Shown one piece after another: positions 9,433 to 18,295 of a stretch of 64,000 nucleotides of DNA (position 1 is its first letter; every line of letters starts with the position of its first letter). The notes below the pieces were generated by a model. That model saw only the letters and a program-made list of their open reading frames with translations. It was not told where the DNA came from and made no database searches. The stretch comes from a bacterium. GTDB lineage: Bacteria > Armatimonadota > UBA5829. The DNA lies in contig JAJFVF010000002.1 in assembly GCA_021371935.1 (NCBI GenBank), positions 434,001 to 498,000 on the forward strand. Direction: 5' to 3'. Position numbers and translations under genes: made by a program.

Positions 9433-10998
9433 ATGGCGATTATTGAAAAAAACACCTTGGGAATAAAGCAGCTCAGGGTTACAGACAACCTGGAGCAACT
9501 CCTGGATGTCCTGCCGCCCCCGGTTCGACAGAGACTGGAAGAACAGGAAGATGTGGAGGACCTGCTTGAAATAGTCATGGACCTGGGACGAGAACCCGAA
9601 GCACGGTTTCCATTAAGAGTGATGCAGCTATCCGATATCGCTGTTAAAGCTGAGGATATAGCCTACGTCGTCGAGCGAGTCGGCCAGTTCGGCAAGGACA
9701 ACCGTGCCGGTATTGAACGAACTCTCCATCGAATATCGGCAATACGTAACAGGCAGGGGCATATAGTCGGTCTGACATGCCGCATTGGGCGTGCAGTCTA
9801 CGGCACCATTGATATTATCCGCGACGTGGTCGAAGGCGGACGCAGTATACTGATGCTCGGGCGGCCCGGGGTCGGCAAGACAACCAAGCTCAGAGAAGTG
9901 GCCAGAATACTGTCGGACGAGTTTAAGAAGCGCGTGGTGATAGTCGATACATCCAATGAGATAGCAGGGGATGGAGATATCCCACACCCCGCCATCGGTC
10001 ATGCTCGTCGAATGCAGGTTGCGACACCCGACCAGCAGCATGCCGTGATGATCGAGGCAGTTGAAAACCACATGCCGGAAGTGATCGTGATCGATGAGAT
10101 AGGCACTGAGCAGGAGGCTTTCGCCGCCCGAACCATTGCCGAACGGGGGGTAATGCTGGTTGCGACGGCTCATGGTAACTCCCTTGACAACCTGCTGATG
10201 AACCCGACACTCTCGGATTTGGTGGGCGGGATCCAGACCGTTACTCTGTCCGATGAAGAAGCAAAACGCCGCGGGACTCAAAAGACCGTCCTTGAACGCA
10301 AGGCTCCGCCCACATTCGACGTCTTGATCGAGATCATGGAGATGGACAAACTGGCGATCCATCACGATGTGGCTGATATTGTTGACAAGATGCTGCGCGG
10401 TGCGCCTCCAAGACCTGAGATCAGAGTCCGCAATCCCGAGGGCGAAGTTGAAGTAGTTCAGCCGAGCGACCTGGTGAGCAGGGGTGAGTCTCAAAGGTCC
10501 AGACTCGAACACGAGCATGAGGTTGTCGAAACACACCCGATGACCGCGATTGTAAAAGTCTTCCCGTATGGTGTCAGCCGGAACCGCTTGGAAAGGGCAA
10601 TTAAAGAACTCAAAGTCCCGGCGTATATCATCAAGGAACTCGGCGAGGCCAATGCCGTCGTTACCCTGAAAACGCATGAGCGCAAAGATATAGGTCTGCT
10701 GCAGGAAGCAAAACGCCGCGGTGTACCCGTATATGTGATTAAGAGTAACACATATGCGCAGATTGCGGGCGTGATGCGTGATATCTTCCACCTTGGACCA
10801 TCCAATGAGGAAGAAGGGGCTCTGCGTGAGGTTGAAGAGGCCGTCCAGCGGCTGGTGGAGACAGGTGAGCCTCAAGAGCTTGCACCGCAATCGAGCTTTA
10901 TCAGGAGGATTCAGCACCAGTTGGTGGAGAAGTATGACCTGACATCAGAGAGCGTCGGGACAGAACCCTACAGAAGAGTAAGAATATTCAAAGGGTAA
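9433..10998 (+). CDS. R3H-domain AAA ATPase, SpoIIIAA/Ycf45-like
   Basis: The protein has 521 residues. An AAA+/secretion-type ATPase core has Walker A GRPGVGKTT at 143-151, Walker B VIVIDEIGTE around 217-226, and VATAHGNSLDNL after it. The C-terminus (RRIQHQLVEKYDL through EPYRRVRI) fits an R3H single-stranded nucleic acid-binding domain. This architecture is known as Ycf45 in cyanobacteria and plastids and is related to SpoIIIAA of endospore formers; its role outside sporulation is unknown. Start ATG 9433 has GTGGAG upstream. It precedes tmk by 27 bp, a gap consisting largely of a heptamer repeat. Confidence 0.87.
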   Translation: MAIIEKNTLGIKQLRVTDNLEQLLDVLPPPVRQRLEEQEDVEDLLEIVMDLGREPEARFPLRVMQLSDIAVKAEDIAYVVERVGQFGKDNRAGIERTLHRISAIRNRQGHIVGLTCRIGRAVYGTIDIIRDVVEGGRSILMLGRPGVGKTTKLREVARILSDEFKKRVVIVDTSNEIAGDGDIPHPAIGHARRMQVATPDQQHAVMIEAVENHMPEVIVIDEIGTEQEAFAARTIAERGVMLVATAHGNSLDNLLMNPTLSDLVGGIQTVTLSDEEAKRRGTQKTVLERKAPPTFDVLIEIMEMDKLAIHHDVADIVDKMLRGAPPRPEIRVRNPEGEVEVVQPSDLVSRGESQRSRLEHEHEVVETHPMTAIVKVFPYGVSRNRLERAIKELKVPAYIIKELGEANAVVTLKTHERKDIGLLQEAKRRGVPVYVIKSNTYAQIAGVMRDIFHLGPSNEEEGALREVEEAVQRLVETGEPQELAPQSSFIRRIQHQLVEKYDLTSESVGTEPYRRVRIFKG

Positions 10999-11004
10999 CT
11001 CATT

Positions 11005-11025
11005 ACCCAACACCTAACACCCATC
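11005..11025. repeat. Heptamer array, three units, abutting tmk
   Basis: ACCCAAC, ACCTAAC and ACCCATC occur in tandem and end exactly at the tmk start codon. They are related to the arrays at 11616, 12283 and 33017 (there on the opposite strand as YGGGTGY). The array takes the place of a Shine-Dalgarno sequence for tmk. Confidence 0.55.
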
Positions 11026-11634
11026 ATGACAGGTTTTTTTCTCACAATTGAAGGCATAGAAGGCGCAGGTAAAAGCACTCTTGCCCATGAGCTTGCAAAG
11101 GCACTGCAAGATAATGAGCGCGAGATCATAGTGACACAGGAACCGGGTGGTTCTGCTCTGGGCAACAAAATCAGGCAGATTTTGCTCGATAGATCGAATG
11201 TAATATCCGACCGAGCGGAACTGCTGCTCTTTGAAGCGGCAAGGGCGCAGCATGTGGAAGAGACCATTCTTCCGGCGCTGCGGCGCGGGGCAATAGTGAT
11301 CTGTGACCGTTTTGCCGATTCATCAACTGCTTACCAGGGATACGCCAGAGGAATCGACAAAGATACGGTCAGAGCGCTAAATGATTTCGCCGCGGCGGGT
11401 CTTGTGCCCGACCTGACGATACTTCTCGATCTTCCCGCATCGGAAGGGCTTGCGCGTCAGCAAAAGATAGACAGAGTATCATCAGAAAAGCTGGAATTCC
11501 ATGAAGCCGTAAGGCGCGGCTTTCTTGAACTGGCAGATACTGAGGGCGACAGATTTATTGTTTTCGATGCCACGAAAAGTATTGATGAAATCGTTGAGCA
11601 GGCTCTTATTATGGTGATGGGTGTCTGGCGATGA
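11026..11634 (+). CDS. tmk: Thymidylate kinase
   Basis: The 202-residue enzyme has the P-loop IEGIEGAGKST at residues 8-18, the QEPGG substrate motif, and the DRF-SSTAYQGYARG lid region. It phosphorylates dTMP to dTDP with ATP in the cytosol, an essential step of DNA precursor synthesis. Length is typical. There is no clear ribosome site because a heptamer repeat fills the leader. The stop overlaps the next gene by four bases. The last residues are encoded within another heptamer run, so the C-terminus may have been altered by repeat growth. Confidence 0.96.
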   Translation: MTGFFLTIEGIEGAGKSTLAHELAKALQDNEREIIVTQEPGGSALGNKIRQILLDRSNVISDRAELLLFEAARAQHVEETILPALRRGAIVICDRFADSSTAYQGYARGIDKDTVRALNDFAAAGLVPDLTILLDLPASEGLARQQKIDRVSSEKLEFHEAVRRGFLELADTEGDRFIVFDATKSIDEIVEQALIMVMGVWR

Positions 11635-11643
11635 GTGTTAGGC
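11616..11643. repeat. Heptamer array across the tmk stop codon
   Basis: Four 7-bp units, GATGGGT GTCTGGC GATGAGT GTTAGGC, span the end of tmk and the first codons of the nucleotidyltransferase gene. They are degenerate copies of the repeat family seen at 11005, 12283 and 33017. The overlapping start/stop (ATGA) of the two genes lies inside the array. Confidence 0.45.
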
Positions 11644-12350
11644 AAGGAAATGTTTGCCATTCTGCACAAAAAATTGCGGATGAGATAATCTCTGCCCTTC
11701 GCGCTGTAACGTCGGTTGAAGCAGTTGCGCTGTTTGGGTCACTTGCGGAAGGGCGCACTGATATGTGGTCGGATGTAGACATGTGGGTGGCATGCCGCGA
11801 TGTGGAAACGACTCAATGGACTGCAGCAGCAGCGATTCACGAGGCAAAACTGGTGCTTTATTATAGGCCGTTCACTCTGGTAAGGCAGCCATCAGGCCGA
11901 TACTGGTTTGTGGACGAATCGCCTTTTCAAAAACTTGATATCAGCTTCCATTCGAGGGAGGATTACGCAGCGTTACATCAAAAAGCAGGCGAGCGTGGTG
12001 ATAGGTCACTTGAACTCTACCATGCACAAAACGCTGGAATGCCTGACGTAGCCCATGTAAAAATGTGTCCACTGGCAATCAGTGGCATGGAACAAGAGGT
12101 CGGCAATTACATTTATCAGTCGCTGCGGTCTCTGAAGCATTGTTTTAGAGGCATAGAGGATGACAGAGGATTTGACGGCTTGAATGCTGCAGCACAAAAA
12201 CTGTCTCGGGATACTGTAATGGCAGGCGGCAGGATCGGGGAGCTGGTGCATAAGGTTGCCGAAATGGTCCGCAACTGCATATGCCTAACACCCGATATAC
12301 ATCACCCAACTGGAGGTGTCTATGAAGCTATTGATCTCAATCATCCATGA
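11631..12350 (+). CDS. Nucleotidyltransferase-domain protein
   Basis: This 239-residue protein has an N-terminal minimal nucleotidyltransferase fold (MNT/polymerase-beta type). The motif ALFGSLAEGRTDMWSDVDMWV (near residues 33-53) contains GS followed by two Asp residues, the metal ligands. Related enzymes transfer nucleotides to antibiotics, proteins or RNA; the target here is unknown. The C-terminal half is mainly helical with CMPL and histidine-rich stretches, resembling substrate-binding domains of aminoglycoside-type transferases. It is inserted between tmk and darA, which lie close together in Firmicutes. Its 3' end overlaps the darA start, so the C-terminal ~10 residues may not be conserved. 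Confidence 0.72.
   Translation: MSVRQGNVCHSAQKIADEIISALRAVTSVEAVALFGSLAEGRTDMWSDVDMWVACRDVETTQWTAAAAIHEAKLVLYYRPFTLVRQPSGRYWFVDESPFQKLDISFHSREDYAALHQKAGERGDRSLELYHAQNAGMPDVAHVKMCPLAISGMEQEVGNYIYQSLRSLKHCFRGIEDDRGFDGLNAAAQKLSRDTVMAGGRIGELVHKVAEMVRNCICLTPDIHHPTGGVYEAIDLNHP
12283..12310. repeat. Heptamer array upstream of darA
   Basis: GCCTAAC ACCCGAT ATACATC ACCCAAC is a four-unit degenerate 7-bp tandem repeat. It falls in the 3' end of the nucleotidyltransferase frame and just before the darA ribosome site (GGAGG at 12312-12316). Confidence 0.45.
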
Positions 12351-12651
12351 AAGGGACAAACAGAGAGTAAGCGACGCACTTTTGCAGGCGGGTCACAAGT
12401 TTACAATAGTCGCCTCGACCGGCGGGTTCCTGCGCGACGGCAACACGACCCTGCTGCTCGGCACTGACGAAGAAAATATAGACGATATAATTGAGACCAT
12501 TCAAGGTTGCTGTTCGTCCAGGGACGAATATGTCAACCAGCCTCTTCCCGATGCGCTGGGGGCAACAGGAGTTATGATGAACCCGGTGAAGGTGAAAGTG
12601 GGAGGGGCGATTATATTCGTGGTGGATGTGGAGAAGTTCGTACGTGTCTGA
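12322..12651 (+). CDS. darA: Cyclic di-AMP receptor, PII-like (DarA/PstA)
   Basis: This 109-residue PII-like protein starts MKLLISIIHERDK and contains FTIVASTGGFLRDGNTTLLLG, the DUF970 signature. The family forms trimers that bind cyclic di-AMP in Firmicutes and relatives and signal through unknown partners. ATG 12322 has GGAGG five bases upstream; a GTG at 12316 lies inside the ribosome site. Its position between tmk and holB matches the Bacillus tmk-darA-yaaR-holB order, supporting the call. No cyclase gene (disA/cdaA) is in the window. Confidence 0.9.
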   Translation: MKLLISIIHERDKQRVSDALLQAGHKFTIVASTGGFLRDGNTTLLLGTDEENIDDIIETIQGCCSSRDEYVNQPLPDALGATGVMMNPVKVKVGGAIIFVVDVEKFVRV

Positions 12652-13660
12652 TTGCACAGGTTTCAACAAGATAATTGGGCAGGAGCTTGCCAAAAAAGTG
12701 CTCGTCAGGGCATCGCGTGAGCAAAACCCCACTCACGCCTATCTCTTCCTCGGATTAAGAAGCACAGGAAAGACAACACTCGCACGCGAGTTCGGCAAAT
12801 CTCTGGACTGCCTGGACCCACGCGAAGGACATGCATGCGGCGAGTGTGCAATCTGTCATGCAGTCGAGCATGGCAACTTTCCTGATATCAGAGTGTGGTC
12901 ACCAGAGGGTCAGAACACTAAGATAGACCAAATGCGCGAGATGCGTGAGATGGCCAAATTCGCACCGACGCGGGGTAAGTGGAAGATCAATATCATCGAG
13001 CAGGGAGATACTCTCAATGAAGAGTCGGCAAACTGCATATTGAAACTTCTCGAAGAGCCGCCGGATTATCTTATCAACATACTCCTGTTTAGAAATGCGG
13101 CTAATGCCCTGCCTACTATTCGTTCGCGATGTCAGCTTATAAGGTTTACCCAAGTCGATGCAAACGAACTGTGCGATAGGCTGATCGAGGACTTTGATGC
13201 AGGCGAAGAAGAGGCCAAGTTCCTGGCAGTATACTCACAAGGTTGCCCCGGAAGGGCGATCGAGCTTATCGGCAATGAGTCTTTTTTTGAGAAGCGCAAC
13301 AGGATCATTCGACTGGCACATGACGTCTGCTCGGGCAGCCCATGGCTAGCTCTCAAACTGGCAGGCATTCTACGGTCCTCGGACGATGATAAGAGCGCAA
13401 GAGAAAATGTGATCGAGTCTCTGGATATGCTGCTGGTGTGGTATCGAGACCTGTTGGCAGTCAAATCGCAGGGCAATGGTGCTGCGCTGGTGAATTTGGA
13501 CAAAGTGGATGAGATAAAGTCCCAGTGCACACACTATCCGCACGCCGGCCTACTGGCAAATGCAGTCGACTCGATACTTTATACAAAACGGGCGATACTC
13601 GGCAATGCCAGTGCTCCCATTGCGACTGAAGCGTTGATGATGCGTTTGGCAGCCTCTTGA
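12644..13660 (+). CDS. holB: DNA polymerase III delta' subunit
   Basis: This 338-residue AAA+ clamp-loader subunit has Walker A GLRSTGKTTLA, a four-Cys zinc module (CLDPREGHACGECAIC), the sensor/Walker B region INIIEQGDTLNEESAN, and the SRC arginine-finger motif in TIRSRCQ. Delta' works with delta and tau/gamma to load the beta clamp. It keeps an intact P-loop, which delta' often lacks, so a DnaX-like paralogue is a minor alternative. The GTG at 12644, with GGAG ten bases upstream and overlapping the darA stop, is preferred over ATG 12626, which has no ribosome site. Confidence 0.87.
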   Translation: MSDCTGFNKIIGQELAKKVLVRASREQNPTHAYLFLGLRSTGKTTLAREFGKSLDCLDPREGHACGECAICHAVEHGNFPDIRVWSPEGQNTKIDQMREMREMAKFAPTRGKWKINIIEQGDTLNEESANCILKLLEEPPDYLINILLFRNAANALPTIRSRCQLIRFTQVDANELCDRLIEDFDAGEEEAKFLAVYSQGCPGRAIELIGNESFFEKRNRIIRLAHDVCSGSPWLALKLAGILRSSDDDKSARENVIESLDMLLVWYRDLLAVKSQGNGAALVNLDKVDEIKSQCTHYPHAGLLANAVDSILYTKRAILGNASAPIATEALMMRLAAS

Positions 13661-13713
13661 CAAGCGCACATATGTTCGATAGAATGCAGCATCATTAACT
13701 CAAGGAGACAGAC

Positions 13714-14064
13714 ATGGAGAATATTATTGGCGCGTGTGGACTCAGTTGCAGTGAGTGTGATGCATATAAAGCAACTCAGGCAAATGATCATGAGGCAATC
13801 GCAAAGGTTGCTGCTGATTGGAGCAAGCAGTTTGGGGCAGATATACAGATGGAAAGTATCCTATGCGACGGATGCATGACTGATGGCAATCGCAAGTGCG
13901 GACATTGTGCTGAGTGTGAGATCAGGGCATGTGTGGTGAGCAGGGGTCTTGCCAATTGTGCTTACTGTGATGACTTTGGCTGCGAGAAACTGACTAACTT
14001 CTTCCAGATGGCTTCGTGTGCTGAGAAAAGTCTAAACGAAATACGGGCAGGATTGGGAAAGTAG
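13714..14064 (+). CDS. DUF3795 cysteine-rich protein
   Basis: This 116-residue protein opens with IIGACGLSCSECDAYKAT, the DUF3795 signature, and has about fifteen Cys residues in CxxC-like pairs (CDGC, CGHCAEC, CAYCDDFGC). It probably binds zinc or an iron-sulfur cluster; the function of the family is unknown. An AAGGAG ribosome site precedes the ATG. A DUF169 gene, another redox-associated family, follows on the same strand. Confidence 0.8.
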   Translation: MENIIGACGLSCSECDAYKATQANDHEAIAKVAADWSKQFGADIQMESILCDGCMTDGNRKCGHCAECEIRACVVSRGLANCAYCDDFGCEKLTNFFQMASCAEKSLNEIRAGLGK

Positions 14065-14152
14065 ACTTTACTAAAAGCACAAGGTGGCAAGGATAGGTAA
14101 AGCCTATACTGACATCTATCGCTTGTAATCTTGTTTTATACAAGGAGTGTAT

Positions 14153-14890
14153 ATGGACAGCGTCCTTGCAAATAAGCTTAAGCTGAAATACTCACCTGTG
14201 GCAATGATACTTGCAAATACCAAGCCCGCAGATGCGATGCAGTTCAAAAAGGGAACCTGGGGATGTGTGATGGCGATGTTCTCGGCTGCAGCTAAGGGCA
14301 AGACTGCCGTATTTGACTATCAGACTACCACATGCGGCGGTGGGCGTATAGGACTGGGCTTTTGCGAGGAATTTGAAGGGCCGCCGGGTGGAATCGAGTA
14401 TTTTCTATCAACAGGCAGAGGTGAGGGATTTCCAGAGGGTGAGGGATATAAAAAGACACCCAGGCTTGCCAAAGCATTTGTTGACTGCCTTCCAAGGCAA
14501 ACAATTCCGTTCGACTACGTGATATTCAAGCCGCTGGATTCAATCGATACTGAAGTTGAGACACCGGTTCTGGTGAGCTTTCTGGTAAATCCGGATCAGT
14601 TGTCTGCGCTTGTTGTGCTTGCAAACTATGACAGAGCGACAAATGACAACGTCAAAATCGACTTCGGCGCTGGATGCCACAGCATATTCCTGCTTCCTTA
14701 CGCCGAAGTGGGAAAAGCCAATCCTAAAGCGGTTGTTGGTGCAATTGATATAACCGCTCGGCCATATGTTGATCCAGATACTCTCACATTCACCCTGCCA
14801 TGGCAGATGTTCATTGAAATGGAAGCCGATGTGCCGGACAGTTTTCTTGAGAAAAAGGATTGGAAGAAGGTGCGTAAAAGGATAAGGTGA
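14153..14890 (+). CDS. DUF169 family protein
   Basis: This 245-residue protein fits DUF169: LKLKYSPVAMILANTKP near the start, then KGTWGCVMAMFSAAAKGKTAVFD and a conserved TTTCGGGRIGLGF. The family occurs in anaerobes and archaea and its function is unknown. ATG 14153 has AAGGAG upstream; the GTG at 14147 would add two residues. It is flanked by a DUF3795 gene and a LysE-type exporter on the same strand. Confidence 0.82.
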   Translation: MDSVLANKLKLKYSPVAMILANTKPADAMQFKKGTWGCVMAMFSAAAKGKTAVFDYQTTTCGGGRIGLGFCEEFEGPPGGIEYFLSTGRGEGFPEGEGYKKTPRLAKAFVDCLPRQTIPFDYVIFKPLDSIDTEVETPVLVSFLVNPDQLSALVVLANYDRATNDNVKIDFGAGCHSIFLLPYAEVGKANPKAVVGAIDITARPYVDPDTLTFTLPWQMFIEMEADVPDSFLEKKDWKKVRKRIR

Positions 14891-14942
14891 TAACGAACCT
14901 AATCTCCAGCCATCTAACTTTTAGAAAGGCAGTCGTATTGCC

Positions 14943-15557
14943 TTGGGATTTCTTGCTAAGGGGGTCATAATCGGCTTTTCTATTGCCGCCCCCGTAGGGC
15001 CGATTGGAATATTGTGCATTCGCAGAACCCTTGCATATGGTCGCGCATCGGGTTTTGTCTCAGGGCTGGGTGCAGCCAGCGCTGATGCTATGTATGCGGC
15101 TGTTGCGGGCTTCGGTCTGACTGCAGTATCACATTTTCTCATCAGCAATAACTTATGGCTACGCCTGCTTGGTGGAGCTTTTATGTTCTACCTTGGCATC
15201 AAAATGATTCTGGCCAAGCCGGAACTTGCCAGTGCGGATCACAAGCATGAAGGGCTCATTGAAGCGTATTTGTCCACGGTGGTCCTCACCCTTGCAAACC
15301 CGATGACAATAGTCTCATACACAGCCGTATTCGCAGGATTGGGAATCGGGGCGGTCGGCCATGGTATAGCATCGGCAGCAGAGATAGTATCTGGAACACT
15401 TGTGGGATCAAGCCTGTGGTGGCTGACACTGAGCATTGGGGTTGGCTTCATCAGCAACAGCCTGGATAGCCATAAGCTAAAGTGGATCAACCGCGGGGCG
15501 GGTATGATTATCCTGGCTTTCGCAGTGCTGATTATGGCAGATGTCAAGTTTGCTTGA
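14943..15557 (+). CDS. LysE/RhtB-family amino acid exporter
   Basis: This 204-residue membrane protein has five to six hydrophobic segments. The N-terminal FSIAAPVGPIGILCIRRTL and a central ANPMTIVSYTAVFAGLG are the LysE family signatures; the second is the NPxxxxxF-type motif. Such proteins export amino acids or related small molecules across the cytoplasmic membrane. The start is a TTG at 14943 with an AAAGG about a dozen bases upstream. Substrate unknown. Confidence 0.88.
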   Translation: MGFLAKGVIIGFSIAAPVGPIGILCIRRTLAYGRASGFVSGLGAASADAMYAAVAGFGLTAVSHFLISNNLWLRLLGGAFMFYLGIKMILAKPELASADHKHEGLIEAYLSTVVLTLANPMTIVSYTAVFAGLGIGAVGHGIASAAEIVSGTLVGSSLWWLTLSIGVGFISNSLDSHKLKWINRGAGMIILAFAVLIMADVKFA

Positions 15558-15697
15558 CAGCGCAGCCAAGGCCAGGAGGTATATATCCTTAGTATAGAGA
15601 AGTCTAAATTAACACAGCAGGGTTGTGCGATTCAAGTGATAATCCATATCAAAACAACCTAAGCATGCCCCAATCAGTATGTTTTAGTTCTTAATTT

Positions 15698-17170
15698 ATG
15701 CGATATTCGATCATCTTCGTAATAGTCTTGGTGCTGGTATCCGGTTTCATCGCCTATTTCGGTGACCTGCTTGGCCGGAAGATGGGCAAGAAACGCCTGA
15801 GCGTTTTCCGGCTCCGTCCGCGTTACACGGCGATTGTTGTAACCACCATCACAGGCATGGTCATATCTGCACTGGTGCTGGCTACGCTGCTTGCAGGCGA
15901 TAAGAGCTTTAGAGAGGCTTTCACTCAGTGGGAGACCGTGACTTCTCAAAACAAGCGCCTTGCGATCGAGAGTAAGAATTTTGAAGTGCGTAACAAAGCT
16001 CTCCAGGTGCGCAGTATTCAACTTGAAAAAGAAGCTGACAGGCTCCAGAAAGAGGCCGATAAGGCGCGCAAAACCGCAGTTGAAGCTAAAAAAGCCAGAA
16101 ATGCAGCAGTTGAGGTTGTCTCAAGACTTAAGAAAGAGATTATTGAGCGCAAGCAGGAGCTTGATGCCCTGCGAAAGAAGAGCAATGCCACCCAAAGTGA
16201 GCTGGCAGCGAAAGCAAAACAGCTCAATGAAGTCCAAAAGCATCTGCAAATCGCCAGAAATAACCTCAAGGCTAAACAGACCGAGCTTACAAGCGTCCAG
16301 GCTCGCCTGGCAGCCATAGGCGCCCAACTCATTCAGACCAGGGTACAGCTGGCAGAGGCTGAAGAGACACTCAAACAGCAGGAGCTCGAGATTGACCAGC
16401 AGCGAAGCACACTTTCGGAGCAGAAAAAACTCCTCGTTGAACTAGGCAAGCGTTATTTAAACTTCCAGCAGGAAACGATGGAACTCAGAAACTCTGAGCT
16501 GAAATTCCGACAAGGTGATGAACTCGGGCGAGGTGTAATCTCACCGCGCCAGTCGACTCTCGGAATAAAGGGAGATTTGCTATCACTGCTCGAAAACTTA
16601 AGCCAAAAAGCTGAAAAAGCGGGCGCAAAGGTCGGCGACAATGAAAGAGCAATCCAACTGATATTCCTGCTTGATGCTCAAAGCTACATTGGCGAGCGGG
16701 AGTGCATAGATATGGCTGCGAGCACAATTGCAAGCGGCAGGCTTCAGAATGCGGACGCGCTCGTTCAAATTGTCTGTGCAAGAAACACTGTCGAGGGCGA
16801 ACAAGTTCCTGTGGAGCTTCATCTATATCTCAACAATCTCGTTTATCCAAAAGGTAAGTTTATTACCCGCTCAAAGATTGATGGGCGTCAGTCCGAAGGT
16901 CGAATACTGCTGTCTGTGATCTCTTTCCTGCAGACAGATGTCAGCCGTTCTGCTCTCAGAGCTGGCATTATCCCCATATCAAACCCCGACCCGCGCATAA
17001 CTGCCGGAGTCGACCCGGGCACTCAAGTCGAGGGATTGATGGCTGTGGTCGATAAGATCAAGGCAGAAAACACCACTGTCAAACTCGATGTATATGCCAC
17101 GGATGATATCTACGCCGCAGACCCCATAAACATGAACAATATCCGCTTCAACGTGACCAGGGCCGACTAA
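15698..17170 (+). CDS. DUF3084 coiled-coil membrane protein
   Basis: This 490-residue protein starts with two hydrophobic segments (about residues 4-20 and 47-68) separated by a basic loop with GRKMGKKRLSVFRLRPRY, the DUF3084 N-terminal signature. A long coiled coil of Glu, Lys, Gln and Leu heptads follows (about residues 85-260). The C-terminal globular part of about 220 residues has no recognised motif. DUF3084 proteins are common in cyanobacteria and Armatimonadota-like genomes and their role is unknown; a structural function at the envelope is plausible. It stands alone between the LysE gene and the kds cluster. Confidence 0.8.
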   Translation: MRYSIIFVIVLVLVSGFIAYFGDLLGRKMGKKRLSVFRLRPRYTAIVVTTITGMVISALVLATLLAGDKSFREAFTQWETVTSQNKRLAIESKNFEVRNKALQVRSIQLEKEADRLQKEADKARKTAVEAKKARNAAVEVVSRLKKEIIERKQELDALRKKSNATQSELAAKAKQLNEVQKHLQIARNNLKAKQTELTSVQARLAAIGAQLIQTRVQLAEAEETLKQQELEIDQQRSTLSEQKKLLVELGKRYLNFQQETMELRNSELKFRQGDELGRGVISPRQSTLGIKGDLLSLLENLSQKAEKAGAKVGDNERAIQLIFLLDAQSYIGERECIDMAASTIASGRLQNADALVQIVCARNTVEGEQVPVELHLYLNNLVYPKGKFITRSKIDGRQSEGRILLSVISFLQTDVSRSALRAGIIPISNPDPRITAGVDPGTQVEGLMAVVDKIKAENTTVKLDVYATDDIYAADPINMNNIRFNVTRAD

Positions 17171-17244
17171 CCCGAATTATGCTCGTTGAGGATAATTCGG
17201 GTCCGGACGCGCATCATTCACATTTCTCGTGAATAATGCGCGCG
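17171..17244. repeat. Double-hairpin dispersed repeat, copy A
   Basis: Starting right after the DUF3084 stop codon, CCCGAATTAT pairs with ATAATTCGGG (17171-17201), and a second stem of about 12 bp ends in GTGAATAATGC. A second copy lies at 27154-27227. Positions of both copies directly behind stop codons suggest a terminator or REP-like element. Confidence 0.7.
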
Positions 17245-17252
17245 AAAGATTG

Positions 17253-17281
17253 TTGTAACCCTCTGCCGTCTCTGCTATAAT
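17253..17281 (+). promoter_or_regulatory. Sigma-70-type promoter for the kds operon
   Basis: TTGTAA at 17253-17258 and perfect TATAAT at 17276-17281 are separated by 17 bp. The first start codon of the operon follows at 17297, with GGAGGAAG just before it. The transcript leader would be only about 10 bases. Confidence 0.7.
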
Positions 17282-17296
17282 TGCGGCGGAGGAAGT

Positions 17297-18295
17297 ATGA
17301 ACCCGCAAGTTTTTGACGAACAAGACAGACAAAGAGCCCTCAGCCGCGCGTCCGCAACTTTGAAAAGCGAAGCTGAAGCGATTCTCAAGCTCTGTGACCG
17401 GCTGGATACAGCATTTGCCGAAGCAGTTGAGATGATCCTCAAATGCCGGGGCAGGCTGGTAGTCACCGGTATGGGCAAGTCAGGCGCTATAGGCCGCAAG
17501 CTCGCCGGAACATTCTCGAGCACAGGCACTCCATCTCTTTTTCTTCACCCAGCCGAGGGAATTCACGGCGATTTGGGCATGGTGACAAGTGACGATGTGG
17601 TGCTGGCTCTCTCTAATAGTGGAGAATCCGAAGAGATAGTAAATATTTTGCCTGCAATAGCCCGCATAGGGGCAAAAATGATCGCGATGGTCGGTAGAGA
17701 TGGCTCGACCCTGGGGACATATGCCAACCTGGTGCTTGATACATGTGTGGAGTGCGAAGCGTGCCCGCTGGGTCTGGCTCCTACCACCAGCACTGCCGTC
17801 CAACTGGCTTTGGGTGACGCCCTTGCCCTGGCTGTAATGGAGGCAAGGCACTTTACCAAAGAGGATTATGCGCTCTTCCACCCCGGCGGCGCACTCGGCA
17901 GAAAACTGCTATTGAGAGTGAGCGATGTTATGCGCACGGACAAGGCGGTGGCGATCGTTAAGCGCGAAACAATCCTTCGGGACACTCTTTTTGCAATCAC
18001 AAAAGCCGGTGCCGGCGCAGCGCTTGTGGTGGACGCAGAAGGAAAGCTGGCCGGGATTATCACCGATGGAGATGTGCGCCGCGCGATCCTGGCTGATGAA
18101 GCCGCACTCAACAAACAGGCTGCAGAGGTGATGAGTGTCGGCCCCAGGACGATTTCGCCAGACAAGCTGGCGACTGAAGGCCTTCACCTTATGGAAGCTC
18201 CTCCCAGACAGATTGGTGAAATGCCGGTGGTGGTGGATGAAAAACCCGTGGGTGTGCTGATGCTAAAAGACCTGGTTGCGGCTGGGATCGTATGA
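17297..18295 (+). CDS. kdsD: Arabinose-5-phosphate isomerase, KpsF/GutQ/KdsD family
   Basis: This 332-residue protein has a SIS sugar-isomerase domain (VVTGMGKSGAIGRKLAGTFSSTG; SNSGESEEI; PTTSTAVQLALGDALA) followed by two CBS domains (DVMR, GIITDGDVRRAI, VMSVGPRTI). The isomerase converts ribulose-5-phosphate to arabinose-5-phosphate, the first committed step of KDO synthesis for LPS. Length matches the family. It overlaps kdsC by four bases, which supports a shared KDO role. The presence of both genes implies an outer membrane with KDO-type sugars. Confidence 0.93.
   Translation: MNPQVFDEQDRQRALSRASATLKSEAEAILKLCDRLDTAFAEAVEMILKCRGRLVVTGMGKSGAIGRKLAGTFSSTGTPSLFLHPAEGIHGDLGMVTSDDVVLALSNSGESEEIVNILPAIARIGAKMIAMVGRDGSTLGTYANLVLDTCVECEACPLGLAPTTSTAVQLALGDALALAVMEARHFTKEDYALFHPGGALGRKLLLRVSDVMRTDKAVAIVKRETILRDTLFAITKAGAGAALVVDAEGKLAGIITDGDVRRAILADEAALNKQAAEVMSVGPRTISPDKLATEGLHLMEAPPRQIGEMPVVVDEKPVGVLMLKDLVAAGIV

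Noticed and set aside
9628-10917. 429-residue frame on the minus strand
   Set aside because: Antisense to the R3H ATPase, which has clear Walker motifs; the minus-strand product has no recognisable domain.
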